DNA of 64,000 bases from Mactra quadrangularis (GCA_025267735.1 CM046296.1:20796464-20860463); one strand, 5' to 3'. Positions 37,605 through 49,319 are shown, counted from the first letter of the stretch. Numbers and translations: made by a program. The notes: generated by a model from the sequence alone, not told the origin.

Positions 37605-39180
37605 TCATTACTTTTAAATTAAATTTTATAAACAGAGTCCAAAAAGTAGCTATATAAGCTTTTGATTTAAATGTTAAATGAGTTGAAGCGTAACAAAAAA
37701 GATTATTTAACTTATATTAATACTGAAAAAATCATCACTACCTCATCATATTGAGATTTTACACATTGTATATTAAAAGGTCAATACTGATTTTTCGATT
37801 TAAAATAAATACTCTAATTTGAGAGTCTTAAATCAGGATTGTAATATCTGGTGCCTTTCTTATCCAAATTGGAAAATAGATTTGTAAAATTGTTTGTGTT
37901 TGTTGCAAGGCATTTTAAATTTGATGCAAAAAGTTAATCTGGCTTTATTTCCTTATTTAGAAAACAAATTCTATAGTGATATTTTGTGTGATAGTTCTTA
38001 ACCTAAGCAACCTATGAGCCTTGTTAAAAGCTTAACTACCAGTACATGAATTCATATAGAACTCCTAGACTATAGACTACAGAATATCAGTGTTTATAAC
38101 CATTGTTACAGACTGTACATTTCATTCTAAACAAGCCCAACATTTGGGACATATTCTCTAGAAATTTGAATCATTTACTTAGAGTTGAACATCAATGATT
38201 TTCATATACTAGGAACTTCATTATAAATATATTTCTTCTTATTTGTTATATCACATTGAACACATTGTGTTCATAGTGAACTATTGTGACCACTAATTGT
38301 CCATTGCTCTTCTGTACTTTTGTCTGTCCATACATGTTTCAATAAATTCTTTAAAAAACATCTTAAGTAATGCTATAAAGCATGAAGTAACCATACATGG
38401 TAGAAATTAAGCATCCTTTGTTGACTCTTTTAAAAAATTGTTAAAATTCATGATACTGAAAAACATGTTATCAGAAATCTTACAATAATTTAACAATAAA
38501 TTATGAAATAATTTATGACTAGAAAAGGTTGTAAGACAATTGATTATAGAAACCTAGGGTCAAAAATGACACTGCCACAGTGATAACCATTATGAAGAAT
38601 TAAAAAAGACATTATAGAAACATATTCATAGGGTCCTCAGGTGAGCTATATAGGGTTTTAGGACCCACTTGTCTGTAGTTTGCATATAATTGTAAATACT
38701 ACATATTATATATTATATACATTTTTTACATTATAAGGAAAGCCATATGTTATTATGTCCATATTTGGCAAATCACTATGCAGCATGAAGGGAGTTTCTT
38801 CCTTTATTATATAAAATAATAAATTCTAAACTTGATATATTGTTTGTTCTTTATTATGATAAGAAAAGTGGCCATAGGGTGGCTGGTGTTGAACTCATGT
38901 TTTTATTACAGAGGTTATGAGGGTCAGAAATTCCTGGCTGCAGCTTGTTACATAATATTCTTCTTTCTTTGAAAAATCAAGATTCTTTTATTAGTAATTT
39001 TCATCAGCAGGAGAGGGAGGAGCTGAAAGCTTCTTGTGGAAAGTTCAGCAAGTTCTGGTAAAGATATGTCCTACAATTGGTATCGCGAGTTGACAGGTCA
39101 CGACCTAACTAAAAAGAATTGATAAACTGCATGAATCCTGAGAAAAAGGGACTGGAAATAATATTACACATAAGTCACAT
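37605..39180. other. AT-rich spacer
   Basis: No gene seen. A short phrase near 38630 (GGTCCTCAGGTGAGC...TAGGACCC) looks like a fragment of a dispersed repeat common in bivalve DNA. Confidence 0.45.
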
Positions 39181-39189
39181 TTATAAAGA

Positions 39190-39620
39190 ATGAAAGGGGA
39201 ACAACTCCAAAAAATAACAAAGGCAGAGTTACATCTCTTTCATAGTTGCATCAATGTAGTACCAAAGAATAAGCATGCAATCTTTTATTCAAATGTCTTA
39301 ATAAGTTTTGGAGATATTTTTAGGGAAAACTTAAACCTGCTTCTTCGCAATTTTTAAGTGAAAAAGGGTCATAATTCGAATAATAATACATCCAGAGTTA
39401 CGTCCCTTTACAGTCGTGTAAACGTAGTACCGATGAATAAGAAGACTAACTTTCATTCAAATAACTTGATTGGTACTAAAATTTTTGTTAAGTAAATTTT
39501 TACTTCACATTTTGCATTTTTTCATATATAAAAGGGACATAACTCAAAAATTAATTCATCAAGTATTATGTCCCTTTACAATATGGTTGATACAAAGTCA
39601 TGATAATTTTTTTAGTGTTT
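39190..39620. repeat. Old ~167-bp tandem repeat, 'AAGGGACATAACTC' type
   Basis: GAGTTACATCTCTTTCATAG (39.23 kb), GAGTTACGTCCCTTTACAGT (39.40 kb) and GTATTATGTCCCTTTACAAT (39.56 kb) head three related units with shared interior words (GTAGTACC, ATTCAAAT, AACTT). AAAGGGACATAACTCAAAAA precedes the third. Confidence 0.65.
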
Positions 39621-39703
39621 ATAAAATATTTTGGATAGTGTTGAAAATGTTAGACTTCGATAATATCCGCATTTCAAGCGACGCAAACTCCGTCGCAAAA
39701 CGT

Positions 39704-39764
39704 GTTCGTACTCAGAGGCTATCAAGATTCTCGAGAATCCTGATAACCGCTGGGTACGAGAATG
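39704..39764. repeat. Palindrome centred on TTCTCGAGAA
   Basis: CGTACTCAGAGGCTATCAAG and its near-inverse CTGATAACCGCTGGGTACG flank ATTCTCGAGAAT, giving arms of about 26 bp. A relative lies at 40.84-40.92 kb. Confidence 0.75.
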
Positions 39765-40310
39765 ACGTAAAGGTGATACCATAAGCTTTCATTTTCTTCC
39801 ATAAGTAAAACTAAAAAGATTCTAGGTCGTAATAACAAGATAACTAACATGTGATAACGAGATATTAACTCGAAATAGCAAGATAACTGACTCGTAAGGT
39901 TGGCCTGACACTCCAGATGCATAATCAATGTGGATTCCAAAGCATACTTTCGACATAAATTGTAGAGACCTTCAAGTTACAGGTTTGATTTTGTGCTTCA
40001 GATCTACTTATATTGTGTATGGGCGAGTCTTTGATAAATCTCAACTCGTAAAAAGCTATACATTTTGAAGTTTGTGACAAAGGGGTAAAAAGACACAAAG
40101 AAACTGTTAGTTCTGACTGTCGTCTCATCAATGTCATCTGAGGCTTTGTCCAATGTCTGTTTCCGTTGTATGTGTGTGATAATGTTTTTATTTACAATTT
40201 TACTTTTACTTTCATACTATAGTTTTATCATTTCGCCTCATCACTTAGGCGACGACAACGCTCCGGTACCGTAGACGTCGTTATTTGAGAATAAAACTCT
40301 CCTCAGAAAT

Positions 40311-40391
40311 ATGGCGTCTATACCCTGGAAAAAATTAATTTGGCATAGACCGAAAGAAGTATTTTCAGATTTCAGTCCTAGCCTCATTTAG
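40311..40391 (+). CDS. Small ORF or alternative first exon (26 codons)
   Basis: An ATGGCG start inside the CpG-richer segment opens a 26-codon frame, MASIPWKKLIWHRPKE then VFSDFSPSLI, ending TAG at 40389. A possible donor GAA|GTATTT (GT at 40359) would make it a 16-residue first exon. No family recognised; it may be chance or an upstream ORF. Confidence 0.2.
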   Translation: MASIPWKKLIWHRPKEVFSDFSPSLI

Positions 40392-40837
40392 GCCTATATA
40401 CTTAGTATTTGGTTAAATTAAGAACTTAATAATATTACTTATAATTGCTCACACAGTGTAAGTGAAAATTCGGGCATCGTGTAAGATTAGTTACAGAAAC
40501 CTTTAGGGATCGATCCCTTCTCCTCACCCATGCTGCAAAGGATCGTATATTTGAAAATATTTCAGTTTTTTTTCTGAAATTATTCCGTGCATTTCAGGTG
40601 TAACGCTCGTGGGTCTTTGGTTTGTCCCGACATTCATTGTATAGCACTGGTCGTCATCTGAGCAGGATTGTCGTAAGATTTTTTCAACGGCCAACCCAAC
40701 CTAGACCACTGGTAGGCTGAGACATGGACCCTATATATAGGGTCCTTGGTTGAGACCAGGTCATAATGGAATAAAATTTCGTTTTTTTTCTGCAAGTATT
40801 TGGAAATGTGCGGTCTATATTTGCAGTATGCGTGTAT

Positions 40838-40920
40838 GCATTCTCGTTCCCAGAGGTTATCAATATTCTAGATCTATCGAGTTAGATCGAGAATCTTGAC
40901 AGTCTCTGAATACGAGAATT
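40838..40920. repeat. Second palindrome of the same family
   Basis: ATTCTCGTTCCCAGAGGTTA and, inverted, GACAGTCTCTGAATACGAGAA surround TCTAGATC...GATCGAGAATC. The arms match those at 39.7 kb, so the two form a repeat pair about 1.1 kb apart. Confidence 0.7.
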
Positions 40921-41406
40921 ACTCATTCAAGGCTTTTATGTTATATAAAAACAACGTAATTATACCAGGGAAATTATGCAATAAGTATTTATTATAAATG
41001 TTTAAGCAAGTTTAAATTGTGTAATATAAATATCTATGAGTCGTCGAAAGTAGGCTGCAATTTGTTTTTATTTAGATCGTGGGTTTTTCAGGAGTATGTG
41101 ATAAATTTTGTCGCCGTTTTGCATCAAAATAATTCTTAAGAACGCTATTATGTATTCTAATATTATATCTCAGTTATGTCTATTTTCTGTTTAACTACAC
41201 AAATTTAAGTTTTGTTAATGACTGCTAAAATACTAATAAGTAAAGTTGATCTGACTTAACATATTGATCAAAACCGGTTTATCAACAATGTGAGCAATCA
41301 ATGAGTTTACAAATGGTAAAACAAACCAGTTTGGCTAATAATAGATCCACTTGTCACGTGACTACACATGCACGAGATTCTTGCCTCGTCCTTTTGGAAA
41401 GACGGC

Positions 41407-41435
41407 ATGGCGGCCAAAGCGAAGAATTTGCTGAT
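41407..41435 (+). CDS. Candidate first coding exon of an unidentified second gene
   Basis: GGCATGGCGG gives a good start context. The frame reads MAAKAKNLL plus two bases (AT), then a consensus donor GTGAGT at 41436-41441. CpG-containing sequence and the E-box sit directly upstream. If real, the gene runs + strand into the tandem-array region and its next exon must begin in phase 2. I could not find a convincing second exon in the window and nine residues do not identify a family. Confidence 0.45.
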
Positions 41436-41441
41436 GTGAGT

Positions 41442-44095
41442 TTATTTATTTGATTTATTGCATTTATTTCGATTGTATAGAAGCCCATATGGTATAAAAT
41501 TGACGTGAACTGCTTTATTATAAGCACTGTCCCTGCCTTGTGACTCACAAACGTTGGTCTGCTTTATTAAGAGCCTGCATATTCCGACCCGTACTTGTCT
41601 GCGAAAAAAGGCGTGGTAATGGCGATGAATTTCTGTGTCAGTTCATTTCAGTCACTTGTCCCGCATCAGTGAATATGTTGGCTATTCAACCAGCTTAGTA
41701 ATGCATCTTTCTGTCGACCCATGGGACTTTTAGGGTTCAAACTTCTGGGTGAAATTTCGAACATTCGTAATCACTCGGCCTTTTTATATTTTGAGATTAC
41801 CCACGCACCGTGATACCAATGTAGCTACACAACACAGGCTTCTTACTTCAAACTCTGGCCTTAAAGAGTCTTTTTGCTAGACTGGATCGATATTTGAGAC
41901 CACTCGACCTTGGTTTGATCCTAGAGTTCACTCGACCTCTTCAACCTGTCACACGCTCTGACTAGTCCAGCACCACCAACAGATGATGACTCAGATGGCT
42001 TCCTGCATCTTAGAGCATGACAGATGTCTTATCCCTATTATTATAAGTGTGGCCCCGGCTTTAGATGGATACGGCCCCTAGATTAGGTAGGTTTCTAAAA
42101 CCTTCAACAAGAATCAAGATAAAGACCAAGAGAAAGGATCCGCTACTGTAAGTGAAGTTTTCATTGTAGGCCCACTGTCCTGAGTGAATGGTCCAGAGGT
42201 TTAGTAATCCTTGAACCATGAACTTTACCTGGCACAAAAATATTTTGTAGGTCTGATTGCTACCCGACTGATTCATCAACAGATGCGCCTCACATAACCT
42301 GGAAAGGTTTAATCACTTGACTGAGCTATGTAAATTCTAGAAGCCCCTTTCCCTTTATTTTGTGCATGCATGTTATATTAATGTACAAAGGGTCCCAATG
42401 TTGTATTTTGGATTTCAAAGACCTTTTGACTATATTCAATAAGAAAAATATTAACACTTCATTTACTCATTTACTATTACGTAAGCCTCGGTTCCAAGAT
42501 AAGTTGATTCATTAGCTGGTTTGCTAATAATGTTTAATATCAAAACAGAAGCTTCATTAAACCCTGTGCATCTCCAGATTTTAAAAGTACATGTACAATG
42601 TACTATTTAAATGTTAAGAATAGTTGTCAGTTTTTGTAGTTTTAAATTTTATAATACTCAAATTCAAAATGCTGCATGGGACCTTTTCACAAATCGCGTA
42701 TATTAACAGTGCGATACTGTTTGTAAAAACTTATGAGAGACTGGTTCTTTCATAAATTTACAAACAGATTTAGTAATATTTCTACAAGAGTCCAACCTGT
42801 TGTAGAAAATTACAAAATGACAGTTCTATGAACGTGTCATTTTGTTTACAAGAAGTGCATGTGAAATTTGATGCACAAAAAACGAGAAATTACACAAACA
42901 TATTTTTAACACCATATTTGCCATGTGTTGTTCTCAAAACACACATGTACTTAGATAGCTCATGAACTTAGCCAACATATTGCTGTATTTTGATACAGGT
43001 GATATATTCACCAGAGATCTGGTGTTTACGTTGGCATAGCAGTCATAGTTAAATTATGGATTGCTGAATGGAATAATTCCTTATTTAAGCTATCTTTTTG
43101 TGACATTGCATAACAAATCTAGGCTATCCTTTTTGACGAAAATAAATTAATACATGGTCTGTGGCTGTCATTGCGTGGCAATTAAAGTCACCATTTTCAC
43201 AGCTTGAAAGTCAGCATAATTTATCTCCCTGCAGTTGCTTTAAACAGTATCCTGAACTTGAAGTGAAGAAAGCAATTTGTACTCCAGACTAATTATTGAG
43301 TTGATTCCATTGCCCAGACATGATGCTGTGTTAATTAACTCACAAATGTGCTGATCTAAGCTCAATATGCACATATTGTCTGTACTTTCATTGTAATATC
43401 CCTGATTATTGCTTTGGCTTTTAATAATAATGCTAGAAAGCTAGGTTTGATAGGAAACAGGCTGTCATAAGTTGTATCATACAATATAGATCCATAGCTT
43501 ACTGTTTTACACTTGTTTTATAGTAACTGAATCATTTTTATGGAACTTTTCTAGATAATTTCTTGATGTGAGCGTATATAGGATTTTGTTTAGATTTGTC
43601 TCAATTTACCCTAAACAATTTATACATTTGTTGTTAGTTATTTTAGTTTAAGTCTTATGTTTACATTTGTAAAAAACACTTTCAGTAGTAAGGACATTGG
43701 GTTCCAGGGTTGTAAATGGGTGTTAGGGGGGGGGGGGGGTGGGATTCTTTCATTCTGGACACCTATGGGTGTATTGAATGCATTGTATCGTACTGACATA
43801 TATCAGTATAAATATGCTTAGCTATCTAAATATGATTCGAGAACATTTTAATTTTTGTACAAATATTTATTGATTTGTTCGGTCATGATTAAAGGCAGTT
43901 GGCGTGGTCCCTATTCACCAAAGACGCTATGTATGTATAGTAGATTTGGGGGATCGTGATCATGCAAAAATTTTCGGTGCGCTAGGCATCTAGGACAAGT
44001 GTTTGACATGTATTGTCCTAGTGATTTCTAATGGCATTTTTAGAAGATTGTTACCATCAACATTACTGGTGAGTAATTCCTTAAAATCTGAATAA
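41442..44095. other. Non-coding DNA, probable intron of the candidate second gene
   Basis: No exon recognised. It holds hairpins at 42.77-42.86 kb and a G-rich run at 43.70-43.74 kb. Confidence 0.4.
42773..42860. repeat. Two adjacent hairpins
   Basis: GTAATATTTCTACAA / TTGTAGAAAATTAC (42773-42812) is followed at once by CAAAATGACAGTTC / GAACGTGTCATTTTG. Likely the core of a palindromic MITE. Confidence 0.6.
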
Positions 44096-44830
44096 ACTCA
44101 GCTTGGCAATAATTAATCACTTGACCATTGCAGTAGAACTCGGCTGTGCAATAATTAATCACTCGACTATTGCACTTGAACTCAGCTGTGCAATAATTAA
44201 TCACTTGACCATTGCAGTAGAACTCAGCTGTGCAATAATTAATTACTTGACCATTGCAATCAGTCAGCTGTGCAATAATTAATTACTTGACCATTGCAAT
44301 CAGTCAGCTGTGCAATAATTAATTACTTGACCATTGCAATCAGTCAGCTGTGCAATAATTAATCACTAGACCATTGCAATCAGTCAGCTGTGCAATAATT
44401 AATCACTAGACCATTGCAATCAGTCAGCTGTGCAATAATTAATCATTTTCCTCCATTGATTAGATAATATGGAGAAGTTTCCGGCCTTGTGGAAGGGTAG
44501 GTGAGTACTGGTTATAGACAATGGTCCAGGAAAGCTAGGTTAGGTGCGCTGGACGCCGTGAAATGACCTAAATTGTGTTGATAGGGCGTTAACTCCAATA
44601 AATAAATAATTAATTAATTAATCACTCGACCATTGCAATCAGTCAGCTGTGCAATAATTAATCACTCGACCATTGCAATCAGTCAGCTGTGCAATAATTA
44701 ATCACTCGACTATTGCAATCAGTCAGCTGTGCAATAATTAATCACTCGACCGTTGCCATAGAACTCAGCTGTGCAATAATTAATTAGTTGACTGTTGCAT
44801 TTGAACCTAGCTGTGCAATATATATTTGTA
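44096..44830. repeat. 40-42 bp minisatellite interrupted by a SINE
   Basis: The unit is GCTGTGCAATAATTAATCAC + T(A/T/C)GACCATTGCAATCAGTCA, 40 bp; early copies carry a 42-bp variant with GTAGAACTCA or CTTGAACTCA. About ten copies precede and five follow the SINE fragment. Related decayed units continue at 45.38-45.69 kb and 47.4-48.3 kb. Confidence 0.92.
44452..44612 (+). mobile_element. SINE family B, 5'-truncated, inside the minisatellite
   Basis: It starts within the body (TTCCTCCATTGATTAGATAA), continues with GTGAGTACTGGTTATAGACA and CCAGGAAAGCTAGGTTAGGT, and ends in AATAAATAAATAATTAATTA. The array resumes in register right after, so insertion postdates the array. Confidence 0.85.
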
Positions 44831-45002
44831 TTTTTCTAACAAAAGTTTTTTTGCAGAGATAATGTGGTGTCACCAAAAGCATAATTCTTTCAGAAGTAAT
44901 ACCCAGATGAATGACTGGACCAGTATTTAGTAATATTAAGTATGACATCTTCTAGCTTTCTTCAAACTTCATTAGGCTAGTGGTCAAGTACTATCATAAT
45001 GT

Positions 45003-45296
45003 CTAGGTCCCGTGTCGGTGACACAGTTGGTAGTGCGCCAGGAATTGGAATATCATGTCATGAAGGGGTAAGGGTTCAAATCCCATCTGGGGAGGTTATA
45101 CCCTTCCATGAAAATTTGACTATAAATAATGTCAATTTTCCTCCATTAATAAGATATATGGAGAAGTTTTCGGCCTTGTGGAAGGGTAGGTGAGTACTGG
45201 TTATAGACAAGTGTCCAGGAAAGCTAGGTTAAGTTCACTGGATACCATAAAATGACCTAAATTGTGTTGACACGACATTAAAATCAATTGAAAAGT
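45003..45296 (+). mobile_element. SINE family B, near full length
   Basis: The tRNA-like head (GACACAGTTGGTAGTGCGCC; GGGTTCAAATCCCATCTGGG) is followed by the family body (GGAGAAGTTTTCGGCCTTGT, GTGAGTACTGGTTATAGACA) and a TTGACACGACATTAAAATCA tail. The small open frame at 44999-45193 is part of this SINE. Confidence 0.88.
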
Positions 45297-46359
45297 AAGG
45301 ACTAGGTTGTGGGTTCAGTTACCAATAATACCAGAACATGTACACATGATTGCCATTTTGTAAGCAAAATAAAATCAGCGTGTAACCAAATTGCAGTGCT
45401 GTATTAGAACTAACTACTTGAATATTGCTATCAAACTTAGCTGTGCAAAAATTTATCACTCAAACATTGCAATCAAACCCAGCTAATGGTATTTATTATT
45501 CAACCTTTGTTGTTAAACGCAGCTGTGCAATAATTAATCACTTGACCTTCGCAGTTGAACTCAGCTGTGCAATAATTAATCACTCTACCATTGCAATTGA
45601 CCTCAGCTGTGCAATAATTAATCACTTGACCTTTGCAATTGAACTCAGCTGTTCAAATATTAATCGACAAACAACTCGATTGTTTCTAACAAACTCACTT
45701 ATGGCTGCAAATGACCACTTTATTATTGCATAGAAATTAGCAGTGTGCAATTATAAAGCACTTGCTAGTAATGATCACCTGACTAGTCTTAACAAAATCA
45801 ACACTGTGCTATAAAAAGCCACTTTGTCTGTAGTTACAAATTTAAGGACTCGGGCATGTATTATGTTTCATCAAGTGTTGTAAGATGTTCAGTTCTAGTG
45901 AGTTTTGTATCATTGACACCACTTGTCAATATTACAAATATGAACATGTAATGGTTTTATAATATTAAATTCAATAAATATGTTTGCCTATTGTCAATCA
46001 TTATATATAAACAGACTTTTTTTCAGAATTAACCTGGTCAGAATTATGGTTCATCAAACAAGTGATGGTTAAATAATGAAACATTTAGCTCCATATTGAA
46101 GACTTGACACAGTTGTTTAAATTAAATGTAAGTTTGATATTTTTCCGTCATTGTTATAGACCTTCTCAACTGTTACAGTTTGAATAATTTCATGGTAGCT
46201 GAATGCATTCTCTTAAACAAATATGATGATGATGTTGACTTGGCAAAAAGGCATCTGATCTTAATACTTGCAGTATCAACATTGTTAAATATTATACCTC
46301 ATTTGCATATATAGTGTCCTCTCATATTTAATATGACAGGATTTAAATTCGGTATAATA

Positions 46360-46536
46360 TAACAAATAAAACATGACCTTGATGGGCAATATGCAAGTTA
46401 ACGGACTGGTTGGTCAGACCTCGGCAGCTATATGGCCCTCAGCTGCGCTTCGGGCCACATACCTTCCTCAGTCTGACCAACCAGTCCGTAAACTTGCTTA
46501 TTGCCCTCAAGGACCAAGGCCATGTATTATTTGTTA
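46360..46536. mobile_element. Foldback MITE with ~65-bp arms
   Basis: AACAAATAAAACATGACCTT... and its inverse ...AAGGCCATGTATTATTTGTT pair, and the inner arms AACGGACTGGTTGGTCAGAC / GTCTGACCAACCAGTCCGT match perfectly. The loop holds a second hairpin, ATGGCCCTCAGCTGCGCTTC ending GGGCCACAT. No ORF; flanks are AT-rich. Confidence 0.87.
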
Positions 46537-46781
46537 AATAATGAACATTGTAACACACCAAGTTACCATCATATTATTCATGTTTTGACTGTTGATAAAA
46601 GAACAAACATTAAAAGAGACATAGATGAGGCTGAGTATCTGTGTTTCTGTTGTTACTATAGCAACAGTTTAAGTAGATAATATTGTGTGTTTTGTGGATT
46701 TTCAACTATTGTAGAAGTCATGTGTGCATGTGTATGCCTATGTTTGTGAATAGTAGTCATGTAATTGATGTGTTTAAAGAT

Positions 46782-46815
46782 GGGGTTATTGGGTTGTAGA
46801 GGGGTCTTAGGGGGG
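46782..46815 (+). other. G-quadruplex motif
   Basis: Four G tracts (GGGG, GGG, GGGG, GGGGGG) are separated by loops of 5, 7 and 5 nt, meeting the standard G3+N1-7 rule. A related longer G-rich stretch occurs at 43698-43743, where the last tract is a run of about 14 G. Confidence 0.75.
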
Positions 46816-48837
46816 ACTATTTCTTCGCATGGTTGTAGATGTACGAGATCACAATCAACCGCTACAGAAACTGTTTTGTTAGATAATTAGATGTTGTCTA
46901 TAATTTTTGCTGGAACATTACTTTAAAGTGCAATTATTAAAAAAACTGAATCGGTCACCCTATTCAGATTTTTAATAAGACGGTTAGCTGAAGCATTTTC
47001 ATTGAGGCAAAACAGCAAAGCTTGAAGGTGAGTTTAATATTTTACTTTATGTAATGGCTTATTTTAGTTTTTATGGAGAGTCTTTGTAAGAATTAGGCAA
47101 CCATTAATCACTTGACCTGGGCTTTTGGTCAGTTCTGTTGAACAATCAATACTAGACCAATGCAAGAAAGTAGAGCAAGAAAAAGAAGCAAGAAAAGAAC
47201 TACTTCTTTGACAAGGCATGCAATTAAATGTTATGTGCCAACCAACCAACCTGTGTGTACATGATAATAGTAAAAAAAAATAAACTACTCAACCTGTGCT
47301 TACAAAACTAGTATGTGGAAACAACCAAGAAGTACTGAGCAAGAATTGATACTGTACTGAAGCATAATAAGTACTCTGCAATAACCACTGGACATGTGAC
47401 TTAAAATATTAGTGCAGTGCCATATATAACCACACAACCTGTGCTTTGAAATGAATAACCACTCAACCTGTGCATAAAATGAATTTTGCAGAGCAATAAA
47501 TAAGCACTTAATCTGATCATACCAAATGCAACTCTGCAAATATCACTAGCACCTAATGTAAGAAGAGCACACATGGACTGTCATACTGAAATGCTGCTAC
47601 ACAAAATATTATAAAATGTTTCTATGTGTATTTTTCTAACAAATTTTATTTTTGCAGAAAGAATTTGACATCACTAAAATCATGGTTCCATCAGCATGGG
47701 AAACTACAATGAAGAATAGACATATTACAATGTATTTTATAATAATAAAGTATGACATCTTCTTACTATCTTCAAACTTTATAGGGCTAGTGGTCAAGCA
47801 TGATCTTTACAGTTTTGTTGTGGCTTTAATGTTACCTATAATTTAAAGTCAGTACATGTATACACATTGCTAATTGGCAAAAAAACTCAGCGTGGAATAA
47901 TTATTCTCTAGACCAATGTCAACATACTTTGTGATGAGCAATAATTATCCTCTCTATCTTTGCAAAATAATCGCATTGCTGTGCAATAATAATTCGACCA
48001 CTCACTCACTCAGAAAATGTACTTGGCAGTGCATTTATTAACTGCTAAACTGTTGCAAAAAAGTTTTTTATTGTGTTTTGCAATTATTAACTGCTTGGTG
48101 TGTGCATACAAAATTGGTGCTGTGCAATAAATAACCACTCTGTGCTGTGCATTTAACACTAAATCTGTGCATTAATTTCCAATTGCAACTGTGCTATAAA
48201 CATGCACTTGAGCAATGAAAAATTTAACTTTTGAGCAAGAAGTCACCACTTGACACATGCAAATGAATAATTGATTTTAATTATGTATCAGTGTGACAGG
48301 ATTTAATGTATTGGAATACATGTACTAGTAAATGTTAGTGTGAGTATTTTTCAAGTGAAGTTCTGTTTTTGCAGGAAGAATGTGACTATGCAAAAACAAT
48401 GTTTCTGAAACCATGTTTCTAAAAGCAAGTAAAACCTAGATGAATAATTAGTATGATATTTAATCATGAATAAAATATTTTCTTGTGGCAACAATTAATG
48501 TATAAGTACATGAAAATTATTTTCATTTTGTTTTTATACAGCCTGAAGTCATCAGTAGTCATGACCATCATAGAATATTACATATGGAATGCTCTCTCTA
48601 TACACACATGATATTACAACTGTGATGTCATTGACGGAGTACTTTTGGTGCATCTCTATAGAAGACTGTCTACAAAAATATTAAAATGTTAGTATAGCAT
48701 GCTTGTTACTGTAATGTATCAAATATCAGAGTTTCCTAAATTAATACAACTTTTGGCTAACCTATTTATAATGAATAAAAACAGCAAGACTATTTAATCG
48801 ACTGAATAACTTGTAAATTGCTTTCCATACATGGATA

Positions 48838-49027
48838 CAACAACGTTCAGTAATCTAATATGGGTATTATGGAGGCATGGCTGCAACTGTAAATATTTAT
48901 AGCACTATCTTTTAATGAAAACGTAAATCTCAATAAATGGAACCAATAAATAACCAAGTTATTTCATTGGTTGAATTACTTTAGTTACCATGGCTACAAA
49001 TACCCATATTGGACTAGTGAAAATTGA
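48838..49027. mobile_element. MITE copy 1 of the AGTCTCATAT family
   Basis: TTCAGTAATCTAATATGGGT at the left and ACCCATATTGGACTAGTGA at the right are inverse. Inside lie ATTTCATTGGTTGAATTAC and GTTACCATGGCTACAAATA, shared with the neighbouring copy. Confidence 0.75.
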
Positions 49028-49060
49028 AGCATCTTCTTCATTTTATAAACACTTAAATGC

Positions 49061-49250
49061 AGCAGCAATCAGTAATCTCATATAGACATTTTGAAGGCGT
49101 GGCTACAGTTGTAAATATTGATAGAACTATCCTTTAATAAATATTTAAATCTTAATAAATGAGACCAATAAATAACACAGTTATTTCATTGGTTAAGATT
49201 ACTATTGTTACCATGGCTACAAAAACCTGTGTGAGACTAGTGATTGTTGA
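49061..49250. mobile_element. MITE copy 2 of the AGTCTCATAT family
   Basis: CAATCAGTAATCTCATATAG and TGTGAGACTAGTGATTGTTG are inverse ends. The interior is colinear with the copy 200 bp upstream, so the pair arose by tandem duplication or neighbouring insertion. Confidence 0.75.
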
Positions 49251-49319
49251 AGCAGCTCTTGGAATTCTCTGAAATGATACATTACATGAAATATCATCTT
49301 TGTTAAATTTATTGCTAAT

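Larger units (their letters stand above)
40200..41440 (+). promoter_or_regulatory. CpG-richer promoter-like segment
   Basis: CpG dinucleotides are visibly denser here than in the AT-rich flanks (for example GGCGACGACAACGCTCCGG near 40251 and CGAGATT...CTCGTCC near 41375). A perfect 10-bp palindromic E-box GTCACGTGAC lies at 41353-41362, 45 bp before a Kozak-like ATG. That E-box is the known USF/TFE-type site and equals the CLEAR consensus of TFEB targets. A 20-bp perfect palindrome with a TATATA core is at 40726-40745. Promoter function is inference. Confidence 0.45.
44838..48480. repeat. Duplicated module with splice-acceptor-like start
   Basis: Copies near 44838-44992 and 47628-47830 share TTTTTCTAACAAA, TTTTTGCAGA, ATCACTAAAA-like and AAGTATGACATCTTCT ... 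GGCTAGTGGTCAAG. Weaker copies lie near 46016 and 48345. Each follows decayed 40-bp units, so a larger unit of array plus module seems duplicated. Function unknown. Confidence 0.6.

Noticed and set aside
45425..45733. 102-residue open frame with internal repeats (AIINHLTFAVELSC-like)
   Set aside because: It is the 40-42 bp minisatellite read as protein: the 42-bp variant preserves frame, giving apparent 14-residue repeats.
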